The translations under genes were made by a program, and so were the position numbers. 64,000 bases of DNA from Spirochaetales bacterium (GTDB lineage Bacteria; Spirochaetota; Spirochaetia; ARS1246): assembly GCA_002688185.1 (NCBI GenBank), contig NZCE01000012.1:1-64000 (forward strand). Reading direction: 5' to 3'. Below the pieces are notes generated by a model. The model did no database searches. It was not told the DNA's origin and worked only from the letters and a program-made list of their open reading frames with translations. Below are positions 8,858 through 16,614 of this stretch, piece after piece (the first letter of the stretch is position 1; the number at the start of each line of letters is the position of its first letter).

Positions 8858-10494
8858 GCCGTAGAGAGAACAAGTCGGTCTTCATCCTCGGTGCCTCAGT
8901 TATGCAAATTCCCGCGATTAAGATCGCAAAGGAACTTGGCTGGAATGTCATAGTTGCCGACGGGAACTCTCGCGCGGAAGGCGCACATTTGGCGGATTTT
9001 TTTGAGCACATAGACCTAAAAGATCGTGAAGGATTGACTGAAGCGGCCGCGAAACATCGGGAGGAGGAGGGCCTTGACGGCGTTTTTACTGCAGGGACAG
9101 ATTTTTCGGCAAACGTAGCGTGGGTTGCCGAAAAACTTGAGCTGCCTGGCATTCGCTATGAAGTCGCCTTGGATGCAAGCGACAAGTCAAGGATGCGCCG
9201 CGTCTTCCAAGATCACAGTCTACCGTCTCCTGAGTTTCTCTCCGTGGTTGAGGGAGACGAACTTGCACCCGTTTTCGAATCACTCGATTTGCCCGTCGTG
9301 ATAAAGCCTGTGGACAATATGGGGGCACGGGGAGTGAGACGGATCGACGCGAAGGAAGAGCTCGTAGCCGCCGCGGCGGAGGCGTTCGGTTATTCCCGCT
9401 GCTCCCGGATCATAGTAGAAGAGTATATTGACGGACCGGAGTTCAGCCTGGATGCGCTGGTGTACCGCAACCAGATCTTCCTCTGTGGTCTCGCGGACAG
9501 ACACATTTATTTTCCTCCGTTTTTTGTGGAAATGGGGCATACGATGCCAACGGTCGTGGACCAAATGGCCCAGGACGAGATCATCGACGTCTTTTTCAGA
9601 GGCATCAAAGCCCTGGGTATACATACTGGCGCCGCTAAAGGCGATATCAAGCTCTCACCTCAAGGACCTGTAATCGGCGAGATCGCCGCAAGGTTATCGG
9701 GCGGATATATGTCAGGATGGACATATCCATATTCTAGCGGCGTACGAGTTACCGAGGGCGCCCTTCGCATAGCTGTCGGATTGCCGCCTGGTCCCCTCAC
9801 GCCGGTGAAGCGGCACACGGCTGCCGAACGTGCGTTTATATCGATCCCCGGCGTGGTGGGCCAAATATACGGGGATGAAACCGCACGGCAGGCCGCCGAT
9901 GAGGTGTTTCTCCGAGTTTCACCCGGAGACACCGTACGCTTCCCTACCAACAACGTACAAAAGTGCGGAAACGTCATAGCTGTCGACCCACTGCGGTCCC
10001 GCGCAGTGAATCTGGCCGAATCGGTACGCAGAAGTGTCTTCTTGCGTCTCGATCCCGCATGCGATGAGACTTATCAATTCCTGTATGGTGATTCCGAAAC
10101 ATGGATTCCTCCGGCGTTTTCGATTTCGAACCGACTAAATATCGAATATCTAGAGAATATGCCGGAATATATATCCGTTGAGGGTGATCAGCAAAGCTCC
10201 GTCGGTATTCTCGCTTTGCCGGCTTTAGAAAGCGAAAATGCCCGGGATTGGCACGGCTTTACCGTCGCCGAAGGCCTGTGCGCCGTCTGCAAGTTTGCTG
10301 GGTGCAGCCTTGAATCCGAGATCGGTACGAGCCGGGCGGCCGGCGCCCGGGTTCCCGGGCATAGGATAGTATTAGGCAGAGTCTTCTGGACAGGATTTCT
10401 CAAAGGCGGAGTTCAGGGGGGGGTGTGGGTCGTAGATCGAGTTTTACGTTATCCGGGGTTTTTAGAGAAGAGCGATGTGTTTCATGGCTCGTGA
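8854..10494 (+). CDS. ATP-grasp ligase
   Basis: The 546-residue protein begins with a PurK/CarB-like pre-ATP-grasp fold (VFILGASVMQIPAIKIAKELGWNVIVAD), then the ATP-grasp domain: DKSRMRRVFQDHSLPSPEF, PVVIKPVDNMGARGVR, RIIVEEYIDGPEFSLDALVY and the Mg-binding GEIAARLSGGYMSG. ATP-grasp enzymes join a carboxylate to an amine or thiol through an acylphosphate. The C-terminal 130 residues are not typical and look family-specific. It closes the five-gene spiro-SPASM run and overlaps the amidase gene by 20 bases. A role in amidating or aminoacylating a sugar acid is possible but unproven. Confidence 0.85.
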   Translation: MSRRENKSVFILGASVMQIPAIKIAKELGWNVIVADGNSRAEGAHLADFFEHIDLKDREGLTEAAAKHREEEGLDGVFTAGTDFSANVAWVAEKLELPGIRYEVALDASDKSRMRRVFQDHSLPSPEFLSVVEGDELAPVFESLDLPVVIKPVDNMGARGVRRIDAKEELVAAAAEAFGYSRCSRIIVEEYIDGPEFSLDALVYRNQIFLCGLADRHIYFPPFFVEMGHTMPTVVDQMAQDEIIDVFFRGIKALGIHTGAAKGDIKLSPQGPVIGEIAARLSGGYMSGWTYPYSSGVRVTEGALRIAVGLPPGPLTPVKRHTAAERAFISIPGVVGQIYGDETARQAADEVFLRVSPGDTVRFPTNNVQKCGNVIAVDPLRSRAVNLAESVRRSVFLRLDPACDETYQFLYGDSETWIPPAFSISNRLNIEYLENMPEYISVEGDQQSSVGILALPALESENARDWHGFTVAEGLCAVCKFAGCSLESEIGTSRAAGARVPGHRIVLGRVFWTGFLKGGVQGGVWVVDRVLRYPGFLEKSDVFHGS

Positions 10495-11548
10495 CATGAC
10501 AGGTCAATTTGCGCCGCCCCGCACGATACTTCTTGTCATATGTGTGATTATCGCCGCGGGGTCCGCTGCGGCGGTTTTTGGCGATGTAGCGGTTGTCGAT
10601 CTGCTCGATGACCTTGAAGCTGAGCTATCCTGGGAACCTTACCGGCAGATCGGCTCGATCCACGATTCAGAAAGCAGGGTTACGTTTGCGGCCGGCTCCG
10701 ATCGCGCTGTGGTAAACCACACACAGGAAAAAGTGATTGGATCGATCTACGTGAAAAACGGAGAGCTAATGGCATCCGAACGAGCAGAAATCTCCATTAG
10801 AGCTATCTTTTCGGCAAAAACTGAGTTGATTTCCGGTCCGCGTATCTCTGCGATTGTCCTTGATCCCGGGCACGGGGGACGGGACCCCGGCACCAATCAC
10901 AGCCATGTGGTAGAAGGAAAAATTTACGATCTCGTAGAGAAGCAAATCGTCCTTCAAGTTTCGACGATTCTGCAGGGACTCTTAAAGCGACGTTTTCCCG
11001 GTATCGATATTCTCATGACCCGTACCGACGATCGATACCTCGAGCTCGAAGAGCGAGTTGAAATCGCCAATTCCCTCGAGCTGGACGATATGGAAGAAGC
11101 GATTATTTTTGTGTCGGTCCACGCAAATGCATCATTGAATCCACAGTCCTACGGATATGAAGTGTGGTACCTCCCGCCTGAGTACGACAGGAAGGATTTG
11201 GTTAAAGCGGAGGGCATAGAAGCGGTAGAAATTCGGGGAATATTAAACGATATGAGAGATGAGGAATACACCATTGAGAGCATTTTGCTCGCCAGGAGCA
11301 TTCTGGACGGAATGGACGGAGCCGTTGGGGATGATAGTAGGAATCTTGGCCTCAAGGAGGAGAGTTGGTTTGTAGTGAGAAATGCAAAAATGCCTTCAGT
11401 TTTGGTGGAGCTCGGCTTTGTCACGAATACCGAGGAGGCGGTGAGGCTATCTGATCCTGCTTACTTGCGAAAGTTGTCAATCGGCCTCTATAATGGCGTA
11501 GCTAATTTCGTGGACAGCTTTATTCTGAAGCACGGATCTATCGAATAA
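10475..11548 (+). CDS. N-acetylmuramoyl-L-alanine amidase (amidase_3)
   Basis: An N-terminal signal or anchor (ILLVICVIIAAGSAAAVFG) and a short spacer precede an AmiC-type zinc amidase domain. The metal site is visible: VLDPGHGGRDPGT (first His), VEKQIVLQ (Glu), FVSVHANAS (second His), and the catalytic Glu in SVLVELGFVTNTEE. The enzyme cleaves the bond between muramic acid and the stem peptide, probably in the periplasm during septation or flagellar passage through the wall. ATGs at 10475 and 10484 are both possible; GAGAAGAG precedes the first. The gene precedes a GerMN-domain gene and flaA, an arrangement I recall from Treponema pallidum (TP0247-TP0249). Confidence 0.92.
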   Translation: MCFMARDMTGQFAPPRTILLVICVIIAAGSAAAVFGDVAVVDLLDDLEAELSWEPYRQIGSIHDSESRVTFAAGSDRAVVNHTQEKVIGSIYVKNGELMASERAEISIRAIFSAKTELISGPRISAIVLDPGHGGRDPGTNHSHVVEGKIYDLVEKQIVLQVSTILQGLLKRRFPGIDILMTRTDDRYLELEERVEIANSLELDDMEEAIIFVSVHANASLNPQSYGYEVWYLPPEYDRKDLVKAEGIEAVEIRGILNDMRDEEYTIESILLARSILDGMDGAVGDDSRNLGLKEESWFVVRNAKMPSVLVELGFVTNTEEAVRLSDPAYLRKLSIGLYNGVANFVDSFILKHGSIE

Positions 11549-11555
11549 AACCATC

Positions 11556-12011
11556 ATGGAATCAAAGACAGGAAATATTATCATTTGGACGGGGATATTC
11601 ATCGTGCTGTTTTTCGGATCTCTCGGCTTTTTTTTCAGAAGTGCTGACCGGATGGATTTCAGGGTTATTTTTTTTCCTGACGAGTCAACTCATGAATGGA
11701 AGGGCGAGGAACGAAAAGTTCCTCACCGAACGGTTGCTGAGGATGCCGTGCATGCCCTGATCAAGGAAATGATACTCGGCCCAACCGAATTGTTGCTCAT
11801 CAGGGCGCTACCAAAGGACACAGTTGTCAGATCTGTACTGCTCCGCGGGGAAGTGCTTTATGTCGATTTTTCCGAACATCTCGCCGTTTCAGGCTCGAGC
11901 GTTGTCATTCCCTTTGATACAATGCTTGAAGGCGTACGAAGAACGGTATTATACAACTTCCCTTCAATAGAAAAGGTGGTTGTATTCATAAGCGGCACGG
12001 AGGCTGGCTGA
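11556..12011 (+). CDS. GerMN domain protein, membrane-anchored
   Basis: The 151-residue product has one N-terminal membrane segment (IIIWTGIFIVLFFGSLGFFF) and a GerMN domain with LIKEMILGPTE, LLRGEVLYVDFSEHLA and a C-terminal VEKVVVFISG-type strand. GerMN domains occur in spore germination and cell-wall-associated proteins next to amidases, and probably bind wall components or help assemble envelope machines. The gap to the amidase is 7 bases, indicating one operon. The next gene, flaA, has its own promoter 100 bases downstream. Confidence 0.8.
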   Translation: MESKTGNIIIWTGIFIVLFFGSLGFFFRSADRMDFRVIFFPDESTHEWKGEERKVPHRTVAEDAVHALIKEMILGPTELLLIRALPKDTVVRSVLLRGEVLYVDFSEHLAVSGSSVVIPFDTMLEGVRRTVLYNFPSIEKVVVFISGTEAG

Positions 12012-12112
12012 TTTGCTCCGAGTGTGATATGCTGGGTAGACATATAGGCGGGCATGCGGACAGCCGCGTGTGGAGATAGAAACACAAAGGGCAAAAAAAA
12101 AAAAAATGTCCG

Positions 12113-12140
12113 TTGACAAATTAGGCGTACTCAATATAAT
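12113..12140 (+). promoter_or_regulatory. Sigma-70-type promoter of flaA with upstream poly(A) tract
   Basis: TTGACA (12113-12118), a 16-base spacer and TATAAT (12135-12140) are both perfect consensus hexamers. A run of 14 A residues (12093-12106) lies just upstream, where an UP element would sit. Transcription would start near 12147, about 34 bases before the flaA ATG, which has an AAGGAG ribosome site. No sigma-28 pattern is seen. Confidence 0.85.
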
Positions 12141-12180
12141 TTTAGACTAAGAATGAAATTATCATTTTAAGGAGCTGTAG

Positions 12181-13170
12181 ATGAAACGGTTCGGCTTAAT
12201 AGTGCTGGTTATTCTTTTGAGCATGGGCGTACCTCTATTTGCGGATACCTCAGTTCTTCTCGATTTTGCGACGCTGACACCGGATACTGATTTTGGCGAA
12301 AATGAAGCGACCGTTGTTGATTTTTCTGAGCAGGCCGGAACAGGATTCTCTGAAGAAGAAAGAAATGCAATGAAGACTTCGCTTTCAATCGAGAATTGGG
12401 AGGTGGAACTCGCTTCATCTTCCCGCACCGTTGACAATATGCGGCGGTCCATGACCAAGGCAGTTATGGTGAATGAAGATGCCGCAAAGTACGGTGGGCA
12501 GTCGGTAATGGGTATTCGGGTGTATTTTCCTGAGGAGCCCTTTAATTCATGGGCTTTGATAAGTCCGCCGTTTGAGATTCCGGCATTCATGCGGAAAACG
12601 GTGATGCAACCCGATGGTACTCTGGTTGAGGATGAATCAGACCTGCGGGGATCAAAATTCGACGGGTACGGCGTGGTCAAAAACATCGGCGTGCTGAAGT
12701 CGATTTCAGTGAATATGTACGGGAGTAACTATCCAAACGGCTTTGCGCTGATTCTCAAGGACCAAAACAACATTGAGCAGCAGGTATTTATGAGCTATCT
12801 TGAGTTTGACGGCTGGCGGGAGCTGACTTGGAATAATCCCAACTATATCACTGAAGTTCGCAACCGTGAGATTAATAGGTATCCGCTGTATCCCCACGCT
12901 GAGACGATGAGGAAGCTCGTTGGGATGGTGTTCTACAAGGATTCCACTCAAGATGGCGGTGACTTTATTGCATATATTAAGGACATCACCGTTACCTACG
13001 ACAAGGCTTCAGTTGAGACGCAACGTGACATCAGCGAAGAGGAAATTTGGGGTATTCTTAATGAACGGGAGCAGTCTCGCAGAACTGCCGAGTTCAGCAA
13101 GCTTGGTACGATGCAGGTGCTGAGGTATCTTGAATCCAAGAAGATGCACCAGGATTCTGAACAGCAGTAA
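12181..13170 (+). CDS. flaA: Flagellar filament outer layer (sheath) protein FlaA
   Basis: A cleavable signal peptide (MKRFGLIVLVILLSMGVPLFAD) exports the protein to the periplasm, where FlaA coats the FlaB core of spirochaete periplasmic flagella. Family features include the SIENWEVELASSSRTVDN region, AKYGGQSVMGIRVYFPEEPFNSWALISPPFEIPAF, the VNMYGSNYPNGFALILKDQ segment and YLEFDGWRELTWNNP. The length (329) is close to other FlaA proteins. The start is fixed by AAGGAG seven bases upstream. A strong promoter precedes it and a perfect hairpin terminator follows 30 bases after the stop, so it is a monocistronic, probably abundant transcript. This gene is the clearest taxonomic marker in the window. 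Confidence 0.95.
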   Translation: MKRFGLIVLVILLSMGVPLFADTSVLLDFATLTPDTDFGENEATVVDFSEQAGTGFSEEERNAMKTSLSIENWEVELASSSRTVDNMRRSMTKAVMVNEDAAKYGGQSVMGIRVYFPEEPFNSWALISPPFEIPAFMRKTVMQPDGTLVEDESDLRGSKFDGYGVVKNIGVLKSISVNMYGSNYPNGFALILKDQNNIEQQVFMSYLEFDGWRELTWNNPNYITEVRNREINRYPLYPHAETMRKLVGMVFYKDSTQDGGDFIAYIKDITVTYDKASVETQRDISEEEIWGILNEREQSRRTAEFSKLGTMQVLRYLESKKMHQDSEQQ

Positions 13171-13200
13171 AAGCCGGCTTATAAATATTTTTGGATATTG

Positions 13201-13233
13201 GGGCCATATCATTTAGATATGGCCCTTTTTTTT
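13201..13233 (+). terminator. Rho-independent terminator of flaA
   Basis: A perfect 10-bp stem (GGGCCATATC paired with GATATGGCCC, loop ATTTA) is followed by eight T residues (13226-13233). It lies 30 bases beyond the flaA stop. A TTG/ATG frame of the next gene could begin inside it, but that would place translation initiation within the terminator, which argues for a later start. Confidence 0.93.
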
Positions 13234-13253
13234 GAGCCCAGGCGGCGCCCGGG

Positions 13254-13283
13254 CGGAGTTCACGCAGAGCTCGCCGAGCGCGA
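13254..13283 (+). repeat. Dispersed GC-rich repeat, copy A
   Basis: This 30-base segment with the core GGAGTTCACGC matches copy B at 15137-15166 in 28 of 30 positions and is recognisably related to 16349-16380 and, inverted, to 16446-16466. It is preceded by GCCCGGGC, which also precedes the 16.3-kb copy. It lies between the flaA terminator and the next gene. I recall similar TTCACGCGGAG-type intergenic repeats from many genomes. Confidence 0.75.
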
Positions 13284-13303
13284 CCCATATCCAAATCGAT
13301 TCC

Positions 13304-13332
13304 TTGACCTTGGATTTTACACGTTCTACATT
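13304..13332 (+). promoter_or_regulatory. Candidate leaderless promoter for the downstream unknown gene
   Basis: TTGACC (13304-13309), a 17-base spacer and TACATT (13327-13332) are followed after six bases by an in-frame ATG at 13339. A new promoter is needed here because the flaA terminator lies upstream. The -10 matches consensus at only 4 of 6 positions. Confidence 0.45.
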
Positions 13333-13338
13333 ACCTTC

Positions 13339-14172
13339 ATGGCCCTATCTGACTTGCTGACGGAAAACGATCTGCTCATTCTCACTCAGATTGTCACACC
13401 TAACCTTTCAGACCGTAGAAGAGCCATGCGGGCCCTCCGTGAGGATGACGATATCCTCGAAGGTATGCTGAAAGATCAGCGGATTATGCGGTTTCTCGTG
13501 GACGACCCGCTGTCCCTCCTTCAGATCTCTCCTGGCCTTTTCTTCCTTGTGTTACTTTCGAAAGTTGCCGGGGACATGAAGACCCGGCCCTACACCGTCG
13601 AAAAGCAGTCCCGTTTTAATACATTTGTGTTTGACAGTGATGACGTGCTATCTTTGCTTGAAGATCGGGCCATTCTCGAATATCTGGCCGCGATGCTGCT
13701 GTCATTTATCCGGATAAATACCATTTCCATACCGGTTCGTGTGCGAAAAGGCTTTTGGAGAAAGTACCATTTTAGTGATTTTGACATTGAAAACCTAATC
13801 CACTACGCACAGTTGGTGGATGAGGATCACCGGTTTGGCCCGTATAAGAGAATTGCGGACGTATGCCTGTTTATCATGGGACTCTTTCCGGAGTATGTGC
13901 AATCTCCTGAGCTGTTTGAAAGCGCGAGCACAAGTCATCTCCGGCAGGTTTCAAGACGAAGCCGGGAGGAATTGACTCAAACCGGCGCGCGTTATTACAG
14001 GGCGGCTGCGGAACATAAAACAGCCAGAGAATTGCAGCTCGCCGATGTATTAGAATTTCTTTCAAATCATATTGCTCTCCTGTCAAAACCTTTGACGGTA
14101 ATGGCAATGAGTTACCTGGGACTGCTAAAAGGGCAGGTCTTTCTAGGGGCTGATCCGGGAGCCGGATCATAG
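13339..14172 (+). CDS. Conserved-looking cytoplasmic protein of unknown function
   Basis: I do not recognise a domain. The product is largely helical, rich in acidic and leucine residues (LTENDLLILTQIVTPNLSDRRRAMRALREDDD, LLEDRAILEYLAAML), without signal peptide or clear membrane spans. The frame is open back to a TTG at 13198 and an ATG at 13219, but those positions fall in the flaA terminator and a dispersed repeat, so I prefer the ATG at 13339. No ribosome site is seen at any candidate. The gene sits between flaA and a parvulin gene, a position consistent with a spirochaete-specific housekeeping or motility-related factor, but this is only context. Confidence 0.6.
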   Translation: MALSDLLTENDLLILTQIVTPNLSDRRRAMRALREDDDILEGMLKDQRIMRFLVDDPLSLLQISPGLFFLVLLSKVAGDMKTRPYTVEKQSRFNTFVFDSDDVLSLLEDRAILEYLAAMLLSFIRINTISIPVRVRKGFWRKYHFSDFDIENLIHYAQLVDEDHRFGPYKRIADVCLFIMGLFPEYVQSPELFESASTSHLRQVSRRSREELTQTGARYYRAAAEHKTARELQLADVLEFLSNHIALLSKPLTVMAMSYLGLLKGQVFLGADPGAGS

Positions 14173-14203
14173 ATACTAATATGGCTTCAAGTAGGGGTTG
14201 TGC

Positions 14204-15043
14204 ATGGAACTAGTGATTAATGGGGAAAAAATCGACAAATCTCTGGTGGATCAGGAGAAAAACCTGAGCAAATCTCGTGAGCCCGGCCTAAGCGAAAAAA
14301 AGGCTTTCGAGCGTGCCAGAGATCGGATCGTCAGACAGACTCTCCTTAAGCAAGATGCTGCCGCCGGCATTAGCGACGTGACTTCAGCAGACGTCGACCA
14401 GGAGTTCAACAAACTTATGGCCGATCATGGTGGGGCAAAATTCTTCTACCGGCGATATAATCTCACAAAAAAAGATGATCCAATGATTAGACGTGATCTG
14501 GAAACACAGCTTAGAACCGAGCGCCTTATCATGAAAATCACCGGGAAGATCACCAACCCTACTGAAGATGAATTACGGGCCAACTATGATGCCGATCCGT
14601 TCAAGTATTCGGATGAGGAAATGGTGAAAGCCTCTCATATAGTGCTACAGCCGGACCCAAAAGCCCCTGATGAGCCTTTCCGGCAGCTAGTCGAGGCCAG
14701 AAAAGAGATCTTGGGCGGAGTCGAGTTTGCAGTGGCGGCCAATAAGTACTCAAGCTGTAATGACCAGGGCGGCGATCTCGGTTTTTTCCCTCGAGGCAAA
14801 ATGGTTGAGGAGTTTGAGACCGTCGTTTTCTCCATGGAGTCCGGTGAGGTTTCTCCGGTTTTCAAAACTCAGTTCGGCTACCATCTTGCTAAAGTATTTG
14901 ATAGAAAGCCAAAGCGCCAGCTTTCGTTTGAAGAGGCTCGAAAAGCGATATTTCAGTCAGTTTTTGAAGAAAAAAGAGAGGCTGAAATACAGGCGTGGGT
15001 TAAAAAGAAGAAGGCCAAGGCCAATATCGTAATCAACGATTAG
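14204..15043 (+). CDS. Parvulin-type peptidyl-prolyl isomerase, apparently cytoplasmic
   Basis: The C-terminal half is a PpiC/parvulin rotamase domain: VKASHIVLQPD, FAVAANKYSSCNDQGGDLGFFPRGKMVEEFETVVFSM and SPVFKTQFGYHLAKVFD. The N-terminal half is a helical SurA/trigger-factor-like chaperone segment (ERARDRIVRQTLLKQDAA). No signal peptide or lipobox is visible, so unlike SurA or PrsA it may act in the cytoplasm. The C terminus is very basic (KKKKAKAN). The ATG at 14204 has TAGGGGT upstream; the in-frame TTG at 14198 is less likely. It follows the unknown gene after 31 bases. Confidence 0.88.
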   Translation: MELVINGEKIDKSLVDQEKNLSKSREPGLSEKKAFERARDRIVRQTLLKQDAAAGISDVTSADVDQEFNKLMADHGGAKFFYRRYNLTKKDDPMIRRDLETQLRTERLIMKITGKITNPTEDELRANYDADPFKYSDEEMVKASHIVLQPDPKAPDEPFRQLVEARKEILGGVEFAVAANKYSSCNDQGGDLGFFPRGKMVEEFETVVFSMESGEVSPVFKTQFGYHLAKVFDRKPKRQLSFEEARKAIFQSVFEEKREAEIQAWVKKKKAKANIVIND

Positions 15044-15136
15044 CCGCATTTCAACTCCAGGCGGGTACGCTTCTTAAAAGCAGGTAGATCGCAAAAGCAA
15101 TGTGCCTATTTTGAGGTGTTCTATAGGCAGAGGAAT

Positions 15137-15166
15137 CGGAGTTCACGCGGAGCTCGCCGAGCGCGG
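15137..15166 (+). repeat. Dispersed GC-rich repeat, copy B
   Basis: This 30-base copy differs from copy A (13254-13283) at two positions. It lies in the 257-base gap between the parvulin and hydrolase genes, about 50 bases before a second repeat type (15215-15239). I see no gene in the gap. Confidence 0.75.
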
Positions 15167-15214
15167 ATCGCCGAGCTTTGTATAGAAAGGTTGGGACAGT
15201 ACACGAAAAAGATT

Positions 15215-15239
15215 GCACCTACTTTTAGAAAGCGCACCC
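15215..15239 (+). repeat. Short repeat unit, left side of hydrolase gene
   Basis: The core CTACTTTTAGAAAGCGCACC is found again in inverted orientation at 16287-16312 and in direct orientation at 16481-16508 (with a small insertion). The copy here and the inverted copy at 16.3 kb bracket exactly one gene, the alpha/beta hydrolase. Confidence 0.7.
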
Positions 15240-15300
15240 ACACCACGCGATAAGGCCGGTTATTTCCCCATTTCATCAGAAATCGATATATTCTAGGGCG

Positions 15301-16272
15301 ATGAACGTAAGCGTACGTCGACACCACGTGATAGTTTTTCTGCTAATTTGGCCGGCAGTGTGGGCTTTCGGCTACGATCCTTCCACGTTTTCAGAGCATT
15401 CAGCGGAACAGGAACGTTTCTTACTCGGCGAGTCTGTTGCCGGAGGTCAAGAGCTCCATATCGCGTATGTCGACGCCGGACCTGAAGACGGACCGGTGGT
15501 ACTGTTGATTCACGGGGTGCCCACATCTTCATGGGCGTATCGGAAGGTTTCGGCAAGCCTGGCCGCGTTGGGCTACCGTGTGATAGCCCCGGACAACCTG
15601 GGCTTTGGAAACAGCGCAAAGCCTTCCGGCAGAGAATATTATTCGATGCGGCTCCAGGCTGAGCGATTGCTCGCCCTGATGGATTATCTTGGGATACCGT
15701 CATGGCTTCAGGTGCTTCACGACGTAGGCGGGCTTATTACCTGGGAGATGCTCGGTGTCGCTTCACACCGTATTGAAGGGCTTGTAATCCTCAATACATT
15801 TGCATATGAGGAGGGATGGCACCCGCCCCGTTCGTTGGAGAATCCCCTCGTGCAATTCTCTATGGGCCTCATCGGATTTAAAAACAGGGCAATTATCAGA
15901 ACGACTATCTGCAACATGCTTGTCTTGCCGGATAAAGTCGACAATGACATTTCGCTGGCCGGCTACTATGATCCGCTGCTAGACGGTGCCGATGAGGCCT
16001 ACCTTGCGTTTATGACATCATTAGATGAAGTGCGGGAACGTCTTCCGGAATACCAGCAGATACTGCGTACCCATGGGAAGCCCGCGGTAATCATATGGGG
16101 AGGTCATGATGAAACCCTGGTGGGTGAGGAGGCGATCCCGCTTTTCAAAAGGGATTTAAGGATCCCCGATTATAATATTTTCCTCAGAGGAGATGCAAAG
16201 CATCTCATTATGGAAGAGTTGCCGGCATTGATTGTAGACAGGATAATCATCTTTTATCCGCACAGCAAATAA
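15301..16272 (+). CDS. Secreted alpha/beta hydrolase, haloalkane-dehalogenase-like
   Basis: After a signal peptide (IVFLLIWPAVWAFG) the protein shows the haloalkane-dehalogenase pattern: the oxyanion loop LIHGVPTSSWAYRKV, PDNLGFGNSAKP, then the nucleophile elbow LHDVGGLITWE with Asp141 in place of the serine of an esterase. Asp270 (WGGHDETL) and His301 (DAKHLIMEE) complete an Asp-Asp-His triad. This supports a dehalogenase or a closely related hydrolase rather than an esterase; the substrate is unknown. A periplasmic location is unusual for dehalogenases. The gene has a TATATT box ending 8 bases before its ATG and is bracketed by inverted copies of a 20-base repeat, so it may be a transferred cassette. 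Confidence 0.8.
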   Translation: MNVSVRRHHVIVFLLIWPAVWAFGYDPSTFSEHSAEQERFLLGESVAGGQELHIAYVDAGPEDGPVVLLIHGVPTSSWAYRKVSASLAALGYRVIAPDNLGFGNSAKPSGREYYSMRLQAERLLALMDYLGIPSWLQVLHDVGGLITWEMLGVASHRIEGLVILNTFAYEEGWHPPRSLENPLVQFSMGLIGFKNRAIIRTTICNMLVLPDKVDNDISLAGYYDPLLDGADEAYLAFMTSLDEVRERLPEYQQILRTHGKPAVIIWGGHDETLVGEEAIPLFKRDLRIPDYNIFLRGDAKHLIMEELPALIVDRIIIFYPHSK

Positions 16273-16286
16273 TTCATACAGACATC

Positions 16287-16508
16287 GGTGAGCGATTTCT
16301 AAAAGTAGATCCGATTTTTTTCGACTCCAGAAGCCCCGCTCAAAGCCCGGGCAGAACTCACGCAAAGCGCGCAAAGGCGGTGTATCCCTCTTTGAAAATT
16401 ATTAACGACTTTTTTATTGCCGTCGTATTGAAGTTTTCTTAAAAAGCTCCGCGTTCTCCGCGTGACATGTTCATTCCTCCATCTACTTATTTTAAGAAAT
16501 CGCACCTC
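16287..16508. mobile_element. MITE-like element with about 20-bp terminal inverted repeats
   Basis: The left end (GGTGAGCGATTTCTAAAAG, then TAGA) and the right end (TCTACTTATTTTAAGAAAT, then CGCACC) are imperfect inverted repeats. About 180 bases of non-coding DNA lie between them, including inverted copies of the TTCACGC/GCGTGAC repeat (16349-16380 and 16446-16466). No transposase is encoded. The structure resembles a small non-autonomous element. This, with the tandem repeat after it, fills the 342-base gap between the hydrolase and the dehydrogenase remnant; I see no gene in it. Confidence 0.6.
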
Positions 16509-16521
16509 AGATATCGGCACC

Positions 16522-16582
16522 TGTTGCACGACGCCTGTTGCACGACGCCTGTTGCACGACGCCTGTTGCACGACGCCTGTTG
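16522..16582 (+). repeat. 14-bp tandem repeat, about four units
   Basis: The unit CTGTTGCACGACGC is repeated four times exactly, followed by a partial CTGTTGACAA. It immediately follows the MITE-like element and precedes the dehydrogenase remnant by about 30 bases. The unit is not a multiple of three and is not in a coding frame. There are no spacers, so it is not a CRISPR array. It may vary in copy number between strains. Confidence 0.9.
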
Positions 16583-16614
16583 ACAATTCTCCCCCCAGTA
16601 GCTAAGAAATCGAC

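Noticed and set aside
12162..12686. 174-residue open frame antisense to flaA
   Set aside because: Serine-rich composition typical of a shadow frame opposite a real gene; no start signals.
16522..16582. Short regular repeats as a CRISPR array
   Set aside because: The 14-bp units are contiguous with no spacers and there are no cas genes.
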